NCBI GenBank assembly: GCA_963789495.1
Contig: CAWBLP010000004.1
Location: 1 to 64,000 of the forward strand
DNA length: 64,000 nt
DNA from: CAWBLP01 sp963789495
GTDB taxonomy: Bacteria > Pseudomonadota > Alphaproteobacteria > Acetobacterales > Acetobacteraceae
Direction: 5' to 3'
The position numbers were made by a program, and so were the translations under genes. Each line of letters begins with the position of its first letter. Within the stretch, counting starts at the first letter, position 1. This document shows, one piece after another, positions 1 through 9,763 of this stretch. A model generated the notes under the pieces. It saw only the letters and a program-made list of their open reading frames with translations. It was not told where the DNA came from and searched no databases.

Positions 1-90
1 GGCGGAGACAAATTGTGCCAGATAGCGGCGTGAAAGTGTACCAGTCAGGTTAATAGAAAAGGGCCGCGAAGCCCTGTTGACTATCGTGCC

Positions 91-137
91 CGTGCTGGGA
101 GCCGCGCTTCGCCAGGCTCAGCGCGGCTCCCAGCACG
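91..137 (-). terminator. Strong hairpin downstream of istB
   Basis: Perfect 17-bp arms (91-107 and 121-137) enclose a 13-nt loop. The hairpin begins about 10 nt past the istB stop codon on the minus strand. No T-tract follows, so it may act as an mRNA-stabilising hairpin or block read-through rather than as a classical intrinsic terminator. Confidence 0.5.
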
Positions 138-147
138 CGGCGTCGCA

Positions 148-996
148 TCATGTATCGGTATTGGCCGCTCCTTCCGTTGTTTGCTTCGCTGTCGTGTTCA
201 GCGTCTGGCCCTGCCGTCGCTGAGCTCGTTTGCTGGTCGCCAGCCGGAAGCTGTCGCCATTCATTTCCAGGATGTGGACATGATGCGTGAGCCGATCCAG
301 CAGCGCGCCGGTCAGTCGTTCTGAACCGAAGATCGAGGTCCACTCATCGAATGGCAGATTGCTGGTGACCAGCGTGGCGCCGCGCTCATAGCGTTGGCTG
401 AACACCTCGAAAAGCAGTTCCGAACCAACAGCGGTGAACGGCACGTATCCCAGTTCGTCGACGATCAGCAGTTTGACCGTGTTGAGGTGTTTTTGCAGTG
501 CCCGTAGCCGGCGTTCATCGCGCGCTTCCATGAGTTCATGCACGAGAGCGGCGGCCGTGGTGAATGCGACGCTCTGGTTTTTCTGACAGGCGGCCAGTCC
601 CAGTGCCAGGCCGATGTGGGTTTTGCCGGTGCCGGACGGCCCGAGCGCGATGCAGTTCTGCCGCCTATCGATCCATTCGCAGCGCGCGAGTTCGAGGACC
701 AGCGCCTTATTGAGTGACGGCTGGGCGGTGAAGTCGAACGTGTCGAGGCTCTTGGTCTGTGGAAACCGTGCCGCCCGGATCCGGCGCTCGATGTTGCGCC
801 GCTCGCGGTCGATGCGCTCCAGTTCGCACAGACGCAGCAGATAGCGGGGATAATCGGCGCGATCCTGGGCCAATTCCATGGCCACCTTCTCGTACTCACG
901 CGCGAACGTGGGGAGCTTCAGCGCCTTGAGATGATTGCCGAGCAGCACCTGGGGCGCGACGGCGGTCAGCGCCGTGGTATCGTGGGACATGGTCAT
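148..996 (-). CDS. istB: IS21 helper ATPase IstB
   Basis: This 282-residue AAA+ ATPase assists the IstA transposase in target selection. Walker A is GPSGTGKT at about residues 119-126 and Walker B is LLIVDE at about 176-181, followed by the ELGY motif characteristic of IstB/DnaC-like proteins. The start codon overlaps the istA stop as ATGA, so translation is probably coupled. Length is slightly above the usual ~250 because of a Gln/Thr-rich tail. The gene appears intact. Confidence 0.92.
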   Translation of the reverse strand: MTMSHDTTALTAVAPQVLLGNHLKALKLPTFAREYEKVAMELAQDRADYPRYLLRLCELERIDRERRNIERRIRAARFPQTKSLDTFDFTAQPSLNKALVLELARCEWIDRRQNCIALGPSGTGKTHIGLALGLAACQKNQSVAFTTAAALVHELMEARDERRLRALQKHLNTVKLLIVDELGYVPFTAVGSELLFEVFSQRYERGATLVTSNLPFDEWTSIFGSERLTGALLDRLTHHVHILEMNGDSFRLATSKRAQRRQGQTLNTTAKQTTEGAANTDT

Positions 997-2519
997 GCCG
1001 GAACTCCCGCTGTCATCGATGCTGAACGTGCATTGGCGACGAGATCGAGATAGGCGCTCGGATCCGTGGTTCCGACCGTGGCGGCCGGCAGGTAGGGGTA
1101 GAAAGTCAGATCGAGCCGGGCCGGGCGGTTCTCCAATTTGGCCAGCACCAACATCTTCACCGCGTCGAAACTGATGGCGCCAAGCCGCAACGCATGCGCA
1201 ACGGCCTGTTCAACGTCATGCTGACGGAAGTCCTCGATCAGACGCAGGACCTGAATGAACTCGCGCCGTCCGGCATTCCCCATCCGGGCTTCCATCAGCC
1301 GCCGCAGCCGATGAATACATTCCGCGAGTTGCCACCCGTCCAATGGTGCCGCCTGATCGAGGGCTTTGCTCTTGCGTTCCAGCAACGCCAGATAATGCAA
1401 TGGATCGTAGACGAAGTCGGCCGTGTCGTAACTCCGCGCATGAGTGGCGATGGTCTCGCCGCGGCAGACGATCTCGACACGGTCGACATAGCCCTTCGCC
1501 AGAACCTCCTGATGACCGTAGCGGGTCGGCACCGAGTAATCGTTGTTCCGGTAACGCACCAGTGACAGCGACGAGACGCGCGTGGCGATCTTGTGACAGG
1601 CATCGTACGGCGCCGGCGGCAACGGCATGAACGCAGCAAGGTCGGCCCGCATCCGTTCGGCGATCGAGCTGGTATGGCCGCGCAGGATCGCCTCGCCACG
1701 CCGGGTGCAGGCACGCAGGAACCGGGCATTCAACGCGTCGAAGCTGTCCGCGACGGGCAGCGGCGTCATGAAGTTGCGTCGGACATAGCCGACCAGCCCC
1801 TCCACCTTGCCTTTGTCGTTGCCCTTGCCCGGTCGGCCGAACCGGTCGTTAAACAGGTAGTGGCTCTGCAGTTCCGCGAACATGTGCGAGCGCAGCCGCT
1901 CGCCACCCTTCACGATCCGGGCTACCGCCAGGCGCGTGTTGTCATACAGGACCGATCGCGGTACGCCGCCGAAGAAGTCGAAGGCCGCGACGTGACCATC
2001 ACAGAAGGCTTCCGCCGTCTCGGCCGGATAAGCCCTGACAAAGCAGCCGTCCGAATGCGGCAGGTCCATGCACAAGTAGTGGAACCGGATCTTCTTGCCC
2101 GCGATGTAGCCGTCAGCCTCGCCAAAATCCGCCTGCGCGTGACCAGGACGATGGCTCAAAGGCACGAACATCTCGCGTGATCGCGACGTTGCTTCCGCCA
2201 CATACTCACGCACGATCGTATACCCGCCGGAAAACCCCCGCTCATCCCGGAGACGTTCGAAAATCCGTTGCGCCGTGTGGCGCTGCTTCTTGTGCACGCC
2301 ACGATCCGTCTCGAGGATGGCGTCGATCCACGCGATGTGCGGCCCCAGCTTCTTCGAGGCCGGACGTTCGCCCCGTCGGTAGCCCGGCGGAACAGAATAC
2401 TGAAGCATCTTCGAGATCGTGTTCCGATGAACGCCAAACCGCTTCGCCGCCTCTCGGCGGCTCAACCCGTCCACAATCACCGCGCGCCGGATCCTGGCAT
2501 AGAGTTCCACTGTCAACAT
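993..2519 (-). CDS. istA: IS21 transposase IstA
   Basis: This 508-residue DDE transposase has an N-terminal helix-turn-helix (residues ~18-40, with RREAAKRFGVHRNTISKML), an rve catalytic core and a C-terminal beta-barrel/DNA-binding region. Catalytic acidic residues are visible in QADFGEADG, LYDNTRLAV and GKVEGLVGYVRR. It is the first gene of the istAB operon and overlaps istB by four bases. Length is normal for IstA and no frameshift is seen. Confidence 0.92.
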   Translation of the reverse strand: MLTVELYARIRRAVIVDGLSRREAAKRFGVHRNTISKMLQYSVPPGYRRGERPASKKLGPHIAWIDAILETDRGVHKKQRHTAQRIFERLRDERGFSGGYTIVREYVAEATSRSREMFVPLSHRPGHAQADFGEADGYIAGKKIRFHYLCMDLPHSDGCFVRAYPAETAEAFCDGHVAAFDFFGGVPRSVLYDNTRLAVARIVKGGERLRSHMFAELQSHYLFNDRFGRPGKGNDKGKVEGLVGYVRRNFMTPLPVADSFDALNARFLRACTRRGEAILRGHTSSIAERMRADLAAFMPLPPAPYDACHKIATRVSSLSLVRYRNNDYSVPTRYGHQEVLAKGYVDRVEIVCRGETIATHARSYDTADFVYDPLHYLALLERKSKALDQAAPLDGWQLAECIHRLRRLMEARMGNAGRREFIQVLRLIEDFRQHDVEQAVAHALRLGAISFDAVKMLVLAKLENRPARLDLTFYPYLPAATVGTTDPSAYLDLVANARSASMTAGVPA

Positions 2520-2640
2520 CCTTCCGGCCCCTCCATGCCCCGCACGGACATCGAGAAGGCCTATCAGGACCGGTACACTTTGGCGCCGCCATCACGGCGC
2601 CGGCTCAACACCGGTTCAGTGGTACAATTTGCCGCCGCTG

Positions 2641-2709
2641 TTTATAGGCGTAGTCGGCGAGCTTGCCGGCAAGGTCCGGCGGCAGGCGGAAGGTGTGCTT
2701 CGTCCGCAT
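2641..2709 (-). pseudogene. 5' fragment of a CopG-family regulator of a conjugation locus
   Basis: Only the first ~23 codons survive, starting MRTKHTFRLPPDLA and running to ADYAYK, before the IS21 end truncates the gene. This beginning matches the ribbon-helix-helix proteins that lie between traG and trbB in alphaproteobacterial conjugative loci. The start codon lies six bases after the TGA of a TraG-like tail. The family call rests on memory of that family plus the local gene order. Confidence 0.55.
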
Positions 2710-2715
2710 GCGCGC

Positions 2716-2822
2716 TCACATTCCAAGATCGTCGGCGCGATCGAGCGGCGCTTGGCGCGTGGCGGTGCTGAAGTTGCACTGCATGACCCGCTGGCGCTGC
2801 ACTTCGTCGTCGGGCTCGTCCT
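2716..2822 (-). pseudogene. 3' fragment of TraG/VirD4-type coupling protein
   Basis: About 34 C-terminal codons remain, containing SEDEPDDEVQRQRVM and ending in DRADDLGM before TGA. The acidic EDEPDDEVQRQR pattern is characteristic of the TraG tail upstream of copG-trbB in alphaproteobacterial plasmids and ICEs. The upstream part was removed where an IS3-family element ends at 2823. This is a fossil of a type IV secretion/conjugation locus. Confidence 0.55.
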
Positions 2823-2854
2823 CTGAGCTGCTGCCGGTTTGGTGGACACGCTGT

Positions 2855-3721
2855 TTAGCTCGCGGCGGCGATCCGTTCGAACTCCATAGGGCTGAGATAG
2901 CCGATGGTCGAGTGGCGTCGTTGTGGGTTGTAGAAAAGTTCGATGTAGTCGAACACGTCGGCACGGGCCTGGTTGCGGGTGCGGTAGACCGTGCCGGCGG
3001 TGCGTTCGGTTTTCAGTGAAGAGAAGAAACTCTCCATGGCAGCGTTGTCCCATACGTTGCCCGAGCGGCTCATGCTGCAGGCGACGCCATTGTCTGCCAT
3101 GAGCTTTTGAAACTGCTCGCTGGTGTATTGGCTGCCCTGGTCGGAGTGGTGCAGCAGCGCATTCGGCTTGCCACGTCGCCAGATCGCCATCATCAGCGCG
3201 TCGGTCACCAATTGGGCGGTCATCGTGGCTTGCATCGACCAGCCAACGACCCGGCGTGAAAATAGGTCGATGACCGCAGCCACGTAGAGCCATCCTTCGG
3301 CTGTCCAGATGTAGGTGAAATCGGCCACCCATTTCTGGTTTGGCGCGCTGGCCTCGAACTGACGATCCAGCACATTGGCCGCGATCGCCGCGTTGGACCG
3401 TTCGCCGTTATCCGCCGGAAGCCCTCGTCTGCGCGGCCGCGCCCGTAAAGCCTGTGTGCGCATCAACCGTTCAACGCGGTGCAACCCGCAGCAGGCGCCG
3501 TCGGCTAGCATGTCGTGCCACACCCGACGGGCGCCATAGGTTCGGTCGCTGCCAACGAAACTGGCCCGCACACGCACCGTCAACGCCTCATCTGCGACAG
3601 CCCTGGGGCTGGGCGGGCGGGATAGCCAGGCGTGGAACCCGCTGCGTGAGACACCGAGCGCCTCACAGAGCCAACCCACCGGCCAGACCCCTCGATGCTT
3701 TGCAACGAAGCCGAACTTCAT
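2855..3721 (-). CDS. IS3-family transposase OrfB
   Basis: This 288-residue rve integrase-type protein has an HTH_21-like N-terminus and the DDE residues in QKWVADFTYIW, HHSDQGSQY and DNAAMESFFSSLK. It overlaps orfA by ATGA. In this family the active enzyme is usually the OrfAB fusion made by -1 frameshifting. The A7 run at the end of orfA (about 3751-3757) would put translation into this frame with no intervening stop. Confidence 0.92.
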   Translation of the reverse strand: MKFGFVAKHRGVWPVGWLCEALGVSRSGFHAWLSRPPSPRAVADEALTVRVRASFVGSDRTYGARRVWHDMLADGACCGLHRVERLMRTQALRARPRRRGLPADNGERSNAAIAANVLDRQFEASAPNQKWVADFTYIWTAEGWLYVAAVIDLFSRRVVGWSMQATMTAQLVTDALMMAIWRRGKPNALLHHSDQGSQYTSEQFQKLMADNGVACSMSRSGNVWDNAAMESFFSSLKTERTAGTVYRTRNQARADVFDYIELFYNPQRRHSTIGYLSPMEFERIAAAS

Positions 3722-4008
3722 ATCAACTCCCTGGCAAAGTAGGCCGCGGCTTTTTTTAGGATGTCACGCTCCGCCTTCAGCTTGGCGACCTCACGACGCA
3801 GCTGCGTCAGCTCCTGCTGCTCGGGCTTGACCTGACCGTGCCCGGGAAAGGCTTGCTGGGGATCTACCTCTCCTTCCCGGACCCATCGCCGCAAAACGCT
3901 CTCCGCCACATCCAAGTCACGCGCCGCCTGAGCAATGCCCACGCCACGCTCCTTGATCAACTTCACCGCCTCGAGTTTGAACTCTCGGCTGAATACCCGG
4001 CGCTTCAT
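3718..4008 (-). CDS. IS3-family transposase OrfA
   Basis: This 96-residue protein has an HTH_Tnp_1 domain (KRRVFSREFKLEAVKLI, residues 2-18) and a C-terminal coiled coil ending AKLKAERDILKKAAAYFA. It binds the IS ends and regulates transposition. The A-AAA-AAA-G stretch encoding the final KK is a good candidate programmed -1 frameshift site for making OrfAB. Confidence 0.9.
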   Translation of the reverse strand: MKRRVFSREFKLEAVKLIKERGVGIAQAARDLDVAESVLRRWVREGEVDPQQAFPGHGQVKPEQQELTQLRREVAKLKAERDILKKAAAYFARELI

Positions 4009-4114
4009 CCTGAACCTCCGATCGGGTGGAAAACCTTAACTCGGTGTCCACCAAACCGGCAGCAGCTCAGTGTCGCCTATATTACCGACTGGTGAGTAAT
4101 AGGAGATCCGGGTC

Positions 4115-7100
4115 TCACCGTCCCAGCATCCGCGCCAATCGACCGGAAATTTCGTGGTAGTCAACCTGCTCTTCGCGCATGCGTTTCCGGAACAGTGGCT
4201 CGGTGACGATCTGACTGCTGCCCGAGACCACGCGGCTGGACGTGAACGGCAGGACACGCAAGGGTGGGGGAGGGATTGCCGCCCGCGGCGCGCTCTCCGT
4301 CAGAAAAGATTCGAAACTGTGCGAGACGTGTACGCGGTCGTTTAGGAATGGCCTCTTGTCGCCGCAGAAGCGGGCTAGTATCGTCTTCAGAGTTGAGCAG
4401 TGATCCAGAATCACGCTCGGTCCCTTTCCGGGTGATACCCACGGGGAGACGACGAAGGTCGGAACGCGCACGCCGTACGGGACCTTGACCGTAACATTGG
4501 CTGGGACTGGATCGAGGGGCTCGCCCAACAGAACGCTGAGCCGGTCCGGATCGATGTGCAACCCGCCCGGGCCGTGCGAGACGCCGCCGAGAGCGCTCAG
4601 CCCGGCGTGACCACCGCGTCCGCCGCCGGATGGGGGCGTCGTTGACCCGCCGTCGCTGATCGCGCCGCCGAGGGTTCCCGGATCGGCGACGACGGGCCTC
4701 GGCGCCTCGAAGACGTCGGCGATCGGCGGAATGACGTGGTCGTAGAACCCGCCGTGCTCGTCGTAGGTGATGATCAACATCGTGTTCGCCCACACTGCCG
4801 GGTTCGCGGTCACTGCGGAATAGACACGCCGCAGGAACGTCTGGCCCCGGTACATATCGGCGTCGGGGTGGTCGTCGTCTTCGGGCTGGTGGTGCATGGC
4901 CGGTTCGATGACGACGAGCGACGGCACGTTGCCCACTACGAAGTCATGCTCGAGATCGTGGATGGGGCGGATGTTGACGTTGTCCCCAGCGTATCGAGCG
5001 AACATCCGCAGCATCGTCACCGACGGCTCGGACTCGTAGACCTTCCAGCTCACGCCCTCTCGGGTCAGAACGTCGTAGATGGTCTGAGCCCGCGACAGCA
5101 GGAAGTTGTCTCCATCGTTGCTGTCCAGGATCGGGAAGCCGTGGCGGTCGTACTGGACGTCGCCGGTCAGCGAGTACATCCGGTTGGGCAGTGTCGGTCC
5201 CGGGTGCGAGCTGAAGTACTGGTCGCAGTAGCTGTAGTTGGATGCGAGAAACGTCGAAATCGGCAGATCGTTGCCCGGACGAACGCTGCTGTCGTCCGTG
5301 ATGTTCTCGTTGGTCTCGTAGTATCGGAGTACATCGAAGGGCACGACGACGTTCTGGCCCCGTGGTGGGTCGTCAAGGTCGTTGCCGTATGGGTTGTTGC
5401 CCAGTTTTCCCTCGCGGAAGTTGTTGATGAACCCGCCCGGGTCGTTGATCGTGCGGCCGCCCGGCCCGTCTATCTGGCCGGCGAGTTGTTCGGTCACGTC
5501 CGCAAGTTCGTGCCCCACCCCCTTCGGTAGGCGCGTCCGCAGTCCGAGGGTGTTCGGGGCGAAGGCAGAGTTGCGAATCGGATGTACCGGCGGGGTCGTG
5601 TCGAAGTGGATAGGCGGTTGACCCGGCGGCGGCGGTTGTGGCGGCGGCGGGCGGAACGCCTCGGCACGTGCATTGACGGCGGCGACGAGGTCGGGCGTCC
5701 AGCCGTCCGCGGCGTCGCGCGCCGTGGCCGGGTTAAGCGAGCGGAACCCGAGCACGTGGTCGGTACGAGCGGTTCTCCATCATCACGACGACGATGTGCT
5801 GGATCTTGGCTTTGAGGTTTTCCGCCGCCCAGGTGTCGCCGAGGCTATTGGGGATAAAGCGGGTGTGCCCCAGCGCCTCGAACAGCGGTGACCTACCGAT
5901 GGCGCCGGCGTAGTTCTGGCGCGGCTTCGGGTCGGGCTCCAAAGGGGCGACGTGCTCGAACAACACATCGACTTCCTCGAAGCGTATCGGGAGGCAAGTC
6001 ATATGCGCGCCGAGCATTGTCATCAGGATCCGTGGCGCCAGCGTCGGGTCGTCGAACAGTTTTGCCACGCCGTCGACGATCTTGCCGTTGGCGTACAACT
6101 CGGCCGCCTCTTCGAACGCGGCGACGCTCAGCACGCCGCCGATGAGACCGACCCCCGCCCCGATCACAGTGCCGAGCGGTCCGAACAGGCTGCCTCCGGC
6201 CGCGAGGGCGGCGGTGGTGGCCGCCACCCATTCGGCGATCGCGGCCTCCTCGAAGTCGACCTCGAACGGCTCGTCCGGCAGCCACGTCACGATGCGGGGA
6301 GTGCCGTCCGGGTCGATGCGAAGACCAACCTCCATCTCGAACACCCCGCCCTTCACGGACGCGGTGGCCAGAGTCTGTCCGAGCCCCTTGATCCTTAACT
6401 CACCGACGACGCCTACCCTCAGATGAATGGCTGGGGTACCGGGCCCGAGATGTTGGGCTGGTGCGATCGTGACATTGATCGACGTGGTCCGCAGGCCGCC
6501 TACGTCGATCGTGGTGCCGTACCCGATGACGTCAACCGGTGCCGAGGCCACCACCATAGGCACGTTCGCATTCACGTCGGTCGGCTCGCCGTGCGCGACC
6601 AGCGGAGCATCGAGCAAGCCGTGCATGTCGATCGTCTCGGCCGCGGCGATGTCGGTGATCGTCACTATCGCCTCGGCGAGGCCGCCGACGTTCTTCCCGG
6701 TGAATTGCAGGAACGTGCCGTCGGCACCGAAGACGAACTGGATCCGCGACTGCAGCAGGCCGGTGTTGATGCGGCCCGGCGCGAGCACCGTCGCGGTGAC
6801 GAAGTGTGTACCGGAACCGAGGCCGCTGATCTCGGGCGTGACCTCCAGTGTCCAGGGGCGCGATTTTCCAGTCGCGTCGCGCGAGCGACCGAGCACGGAC
6901 AGCGGGACGGGGATGCGTAGGTGACTCCCGCTGGTGCGCGCGAACTCGGCCGCATCGGGGTCGATGAGGCGCATCGACCCCCGCCAGGGCCCGGCAAGGA
7001 AGTTCGAGCCGACCACGTTCGCGACAAAGTCACCCACTCTGAGCAGGTCGAACGCGACCTTCAGGGGGCCGGCGTCCAGCGCCGTGCGCGGGACAAGCGG

Positions 7101-7646
7101 GGGCGCGCTCGAGGACGCCACTGTCTCGGTTACCGCAAGGTGGATGGATCCGGTCGGATCGGTGACGCTTTCGTGCAGGGCTGAGCTGGGATTGTAGACG
7201 CGGCTCGTCCCGCTGAGGTGAAACGACCACCGCCGCGAAGCGCCGCGCACGGTCCGAAACTTCTTCAGGTCGCCGAGCGTCACCTCGTTGCGCGTAAATA
7301 ATTGGCCACTGGGGTCCCTGATCTGCAGGTTGAGAGCGATTGCTTCCACCGTCACCTGTACGCCGTTGTGCAGCGGGTGTGGCACCGGATCTGGATGCGG
7401 GTGGCCGCCGAGTCCACCGTGCGTCGGGTCATCGATCCCGCTCGGAGGAAGTGGCACTGATGTATCGGGAATATCGATACGCATCGCATGGCGCACCGAC
7501 GCTGTCGCATCGCGCTGTAACCGTCCTGGATGCAGCACCAGGAACGTGCCCTGCGCGGATACGGTGAAGAAGAACCCTTGTGGAGTGTCGTGCTGCTCGA
7601 GATCGAGCCGTTGCGACACGAGGACGTGCTCAAGTGTGAAGGGCAT
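4115..7646 (-). pseudogene. Phospholipase C-like phosphoesterase with large unknown N-terminal region, frameshifted
   Basis: Two frames form one ~1180-residue protein. The 5' frame (5733-7646, 637 residues) ends with KIQHIVVVMMENRSY, the first catalytic motif of the phosphoesterase/acid phosphatase superfamily (PF04185). The second frame (4115-5755) resumes VLGFRSLNP and carries the rest, including SHPGPTLPNRMYSLTG, ITYDEHGGFYDH and a C-terminal ILARFCGDKRP. One extra base at about 5762-5763 breaks the motif. Residues 1-460 are beta-rich and unrecognised. Residues ~469-509 are a Gly/Ala-rich hydrophobic stretch (GGSLFGPLGTVIGAGVG). No signal peptide is seen. Whether the frameshift is real or a consensus error is open. 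Confidence 0.7.
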
Positions 7647-7692
7647 GGCCGTCTCCTAAGCTCGGCTTTCCGCATTTTCATGCGCCGGGCGG

Positions 7693-8004
7693 TCACGTCA
7701 TAACCCAGATGATATCCTCATAAGCGGTGAAGCCAAGCGCGTCATGGATCGACAAGATGGTGCGTCCAAACGGGCCTGTCGAGGACCATCGGTTCTTCCA
7801 GAACGACCAATACAGGACTTCGAACCTGTTGCCGCATTCGGTAGGACGCAAGCGTGCGACCAACGCCCCGGACCGGGCACTGTAAGCGTATAGCCGCGGT
7901 TGCGCCGTTCCGTGAATAGGGTTCCCCTGGAACAGCGAGAGCGCTCGATACGTTGAATGATCAGGTCGTCCATCGCGGCGCATATTATGCGAACGCTTTC
8001 GCAT
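7693..8004 (-). CDS. Small hypothetical protein
   Basis: A 103-residue reading frame ends 46 bases upstream of the phosphoesterase start, on the same strand. Its composition looks protein-like (FEVLYWSFWKNRWSS, YEDIIWVMT) but I recognise no family. The 5' end touches the IS1380 remnant, so the start may be artificial. The rest of the stretch between 7647 and 8012 shows nothing else. Confidence 0.3.
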   Translation of the reverse strand: MRKRSHNMRRDGRPDHSTYRALSLFQGNPIHGTAQPRLYAYSARSGALVARLRPTECGNRFEVLYWSFWKNRWSSTGPFGRTILSIHDALGFTAYEDIIWVMT

Positions 8005-8290
8005 GCTGATGATTGCAGGCGGTTATGAGGACGGCGCGATGCCGACGCCTGCGCTGCGGCCCGATGTTCAAGCTGGCGATGGAGCGCCTGCCAGACCACG
8101 CCAAATTATGCTCGCAGTCCACCACCTCGCGCACCGAGAACCTGCCCGACGCGCGCGCCCTGCTGCGCATGGGCCGCTCGATGGCCGATCACTACTGCCA
8201 CAGCTTTCGCCAGGTGCCGCGCCGCATTGTGCTCGACATCGACGACACGTTCGACGCCGCGCATGACGGTCAGCAGCTTCGCCTGTTTGT
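7988..8290 (+). pseudogene. IS1380-family transposase remnant
   Basis: Fragments of the IS1380 N-terminal region are readable in two frames. AGGYEDG lies near 8003-8040, then PMFKLAMERLP, ENLPDARALLRMGR and RRIVLDIDDTFDA up to GQQLRLF. The last includes the first catalytic Asp region of this family. The remainder of the transposase is absent and the sequence runs into an IS3-family tail. Confidence 0.7.
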
Positions 8291-8348
8291 GATTCGGCGT
8301 GTGGAAAAAGGACCCCGTATTGGAGTGCGCCCCTGCGGGTGGACAGAA

Positions 8349-8478
8349 TCAAGCGCCAGGTTTGACCACGTGCTGGGCGTGTTGATCCTCAAACTGCATC
8401 GGGCTGAGATAGCCGAGTTGTTGGCGGGCGCTGGAACGGGCACAGGGCGATGTCCAGACTGGTCCGCTTGGTGGCGAC
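8349..8478 (-). pseudogene. C-terminal remnant of an IS3-family orfB
   Basis: The minus strand encodes QQLGYLSPMQFEDQ and a few more residues before TGA, the conserved C-terminal end of IS3-family OrfB. It is cut on its 5' side by the IS3-family element that starts at 8479, so that element inserted into or next to an older IS copy. Confidence 0.6.
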
Positions 8479-8528
8479 TGAACCGCGCCGGGTTTGCCGG
8501 AGGCTCTGAACCTTGAGAGGTTGGAGCG

Positions 8529-8861
8529 ATGGAGAAGGCAAAGACGGCGAACCGCTACTCGGCCGAGGTGCGATCGCGTGCGGTCCGGATGGTGTTGGAG
8601 CACGGGGCGGATCACGCCTCGCAGTGGGCGGCGATCGGCTCGATTGCAGCCAAGATCGGTTGCACAGGGGAGACGTTGCGCGGCTGGGTGCGCCAGGCGG
8701 AGCGCGACCAGGGGCTGCGGGCTGGTCCAACCAGCGATGACCGTGAGCGCATCAAGGCCCTGGAACGCGAAGTGCGCGAACTGCGCCAGGCCAACGAGAT
8801 TCTGCGCAAGGCGTCGGCGTATTTTGCGATGGCGGAGCTCGACCGCCGGTCCAAGCCATGA
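8529..8861 (+). CDS. IS3-family OrfA (copy 1)
   Basis: This 110-residue helix-turn-helix protein contains NRYSAEVRSRAVRMVLEH, IGCTGETLRGWVRQAE and a coiled-coil tail with ALEREVRELRQANEIL. It overlaps orfB as ATGA at 8858-8861. It differs from copy 2 by Glu versus Asp in the coiled coil (EREVREL here, ERDVREL in copy 2). DNA-end binding role as in other IS3 elements. Confidence 0.9.
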   Translation: MEKAKTANRYSAEVRSRAVRMVLEHGADHASQWAAIGSIAAKIGCTGETLRGWVRQAERDQGLRAGPTSDDRERIKALEREVRELRQANEILRKASAYFAMAELDRRSKP

Positions 8862-9763
8862 TCGCGTTCGTCGACGATCATCGCGCTGCCTGCGGGGTCG
8901 AGCCGATCTGCCGGGTTCTGCCGATCGCCCCGAGCACCTACCATGCGCACGCGGCAAAGCGCGCCGATCCAGGCAAGCTATCCGCGCGGGCGCGGCGCGA
9001 TAGGGCCTTACAGGCCGACATCAGGCGGGTCTGGGAAGCGAACTTCCGGGTCTATGGCGTGCGCAAGGTCTGGCGGCAACTCCGGCGCGAGGCCATCCCA
9101 GCGCCCTGCTGTCAGGTGGCGCGCCTGATGAAGCAGATGCGTCTGGCTGGCGCGGTGCGCGGCAAAACAGTGAAGACCACGCACAGCGACAAATCGGCGC
9201 CGAGCCCGCTTGACCGTGTGAAGCGGCAATTCCGGGCGTCAGCGCCCAATGTTTTGTGGGTTTCCGACTTTACCTACGTCGCCACCTGGCAGGGCTTCGT
9301 CTATGTCGCCTTCGTCATCGACGCCTTTGCCCGGCGCATCGTCGGCTGGCGCGTATCGCGCTCAGCACGAGCGGACTTCGTGCTCGATGCGCTCGAGCAG
9401 GCATTGTGCGATCGTCGCCCGGTCCGCAAAGGCGGCCTTGTGCACCACAGCGACCGTGGCGCCCAGTACCTCTCGATCCGCTACAGCGAGCGCTTGCTTG
9501 AAGCTGGGATCGAACCTTCCGTCGGCAGCGTCGGCGACAGCTACGACAACGCGCTCGCCGAAACCATCAACGGCCTATTCAAGGCCGAGGTGATCCATCG
9601 GCGCGGCCCGTGGCGCGGCGCGGAAGCCGTGGAATTCGCCACCCTCGAATGGGTCGACTGGTTCAACAATCGTCGCTTGCTCGAACCGATCGGAAATATC
9701 CCGCCCGCCGAGGCCGAAGCGCGCTACTATGCCCAAGCCAACGAGCACGCCATGGCGGCATGA
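8858..9763 (+). CDS. IS3-family OrfB transposase (copy 1)
   Basis: This 301-residue rve-type transposase has DDE residues in NVLWVSDFTYVAT, VHHSDRGAQYLS and YDNALAETINGLFKAE. It is intact and nearly identical to the protein at 14960-15865. The substitutions seen are Ala/Cys to Thr/Tyr near the start and Ala to Val after DFTYVATW. Expression is expected mainly as an OrfAB fusion. Confidence 0.92.
   Translation: MIAFVDDHRAACGVEPICRVLPIAPSTYHAHAAKRADPGKLSARARRDRALQADIRRVWEANFRVYGVRKVWRQLRREAIPAPCCQVARLMKQMRLAGAVRGKTVKTTHSDKSAPSPLDRVKRQFRASAPNVLWVSDFTYVATWQGFVYVAFVIDAFARRIVGWRVSRSARADFVLDALEQALCDRRPVRKGGLVHHSDRGAQYLSIRYSERLLEAGIEPSVGSVGDSYDNALAETINGLFKAEVIHRRGPWRGAEAVEFATLEWVDWFNNRRLLEPIGNIPPAEAEARYYAQANEHAMAA

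Larger units (their letters stand above)
1..2640 (-). mobile_element. IS21-family insertion sequence (left end at window edge)
   Basis: The element carries an istA/istB pair on the minus strand and has the multiple terminal repeats typical of IS21. The outer repeat at 1-20 resembles the inverse of 2621-2637 (shared core CAAATTGT). The inner repeat at 25-46 resembles the inverse of 2568-2590 (shared core AAAGTGTACC). The exact left boundary may lie just outside the window. On the right the element truncates a CopG-like gene start. Confidence 0.85.
2823..4070 (-). mobile_element. IS3-family insertion sequence (first)
   Basis: The ends carry a perfect 27-bp inverted repeat at 2823-2849 and 4044-4070, beginning CTGAGCTGCTGCCGG. 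Two overlapping frames (orfA and orfB) lie inside on the minus strand. No convincing short target duplication is visible, so one flank may have been rearranged. The left end abuts the traG fragment. Confidence 0.92.
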
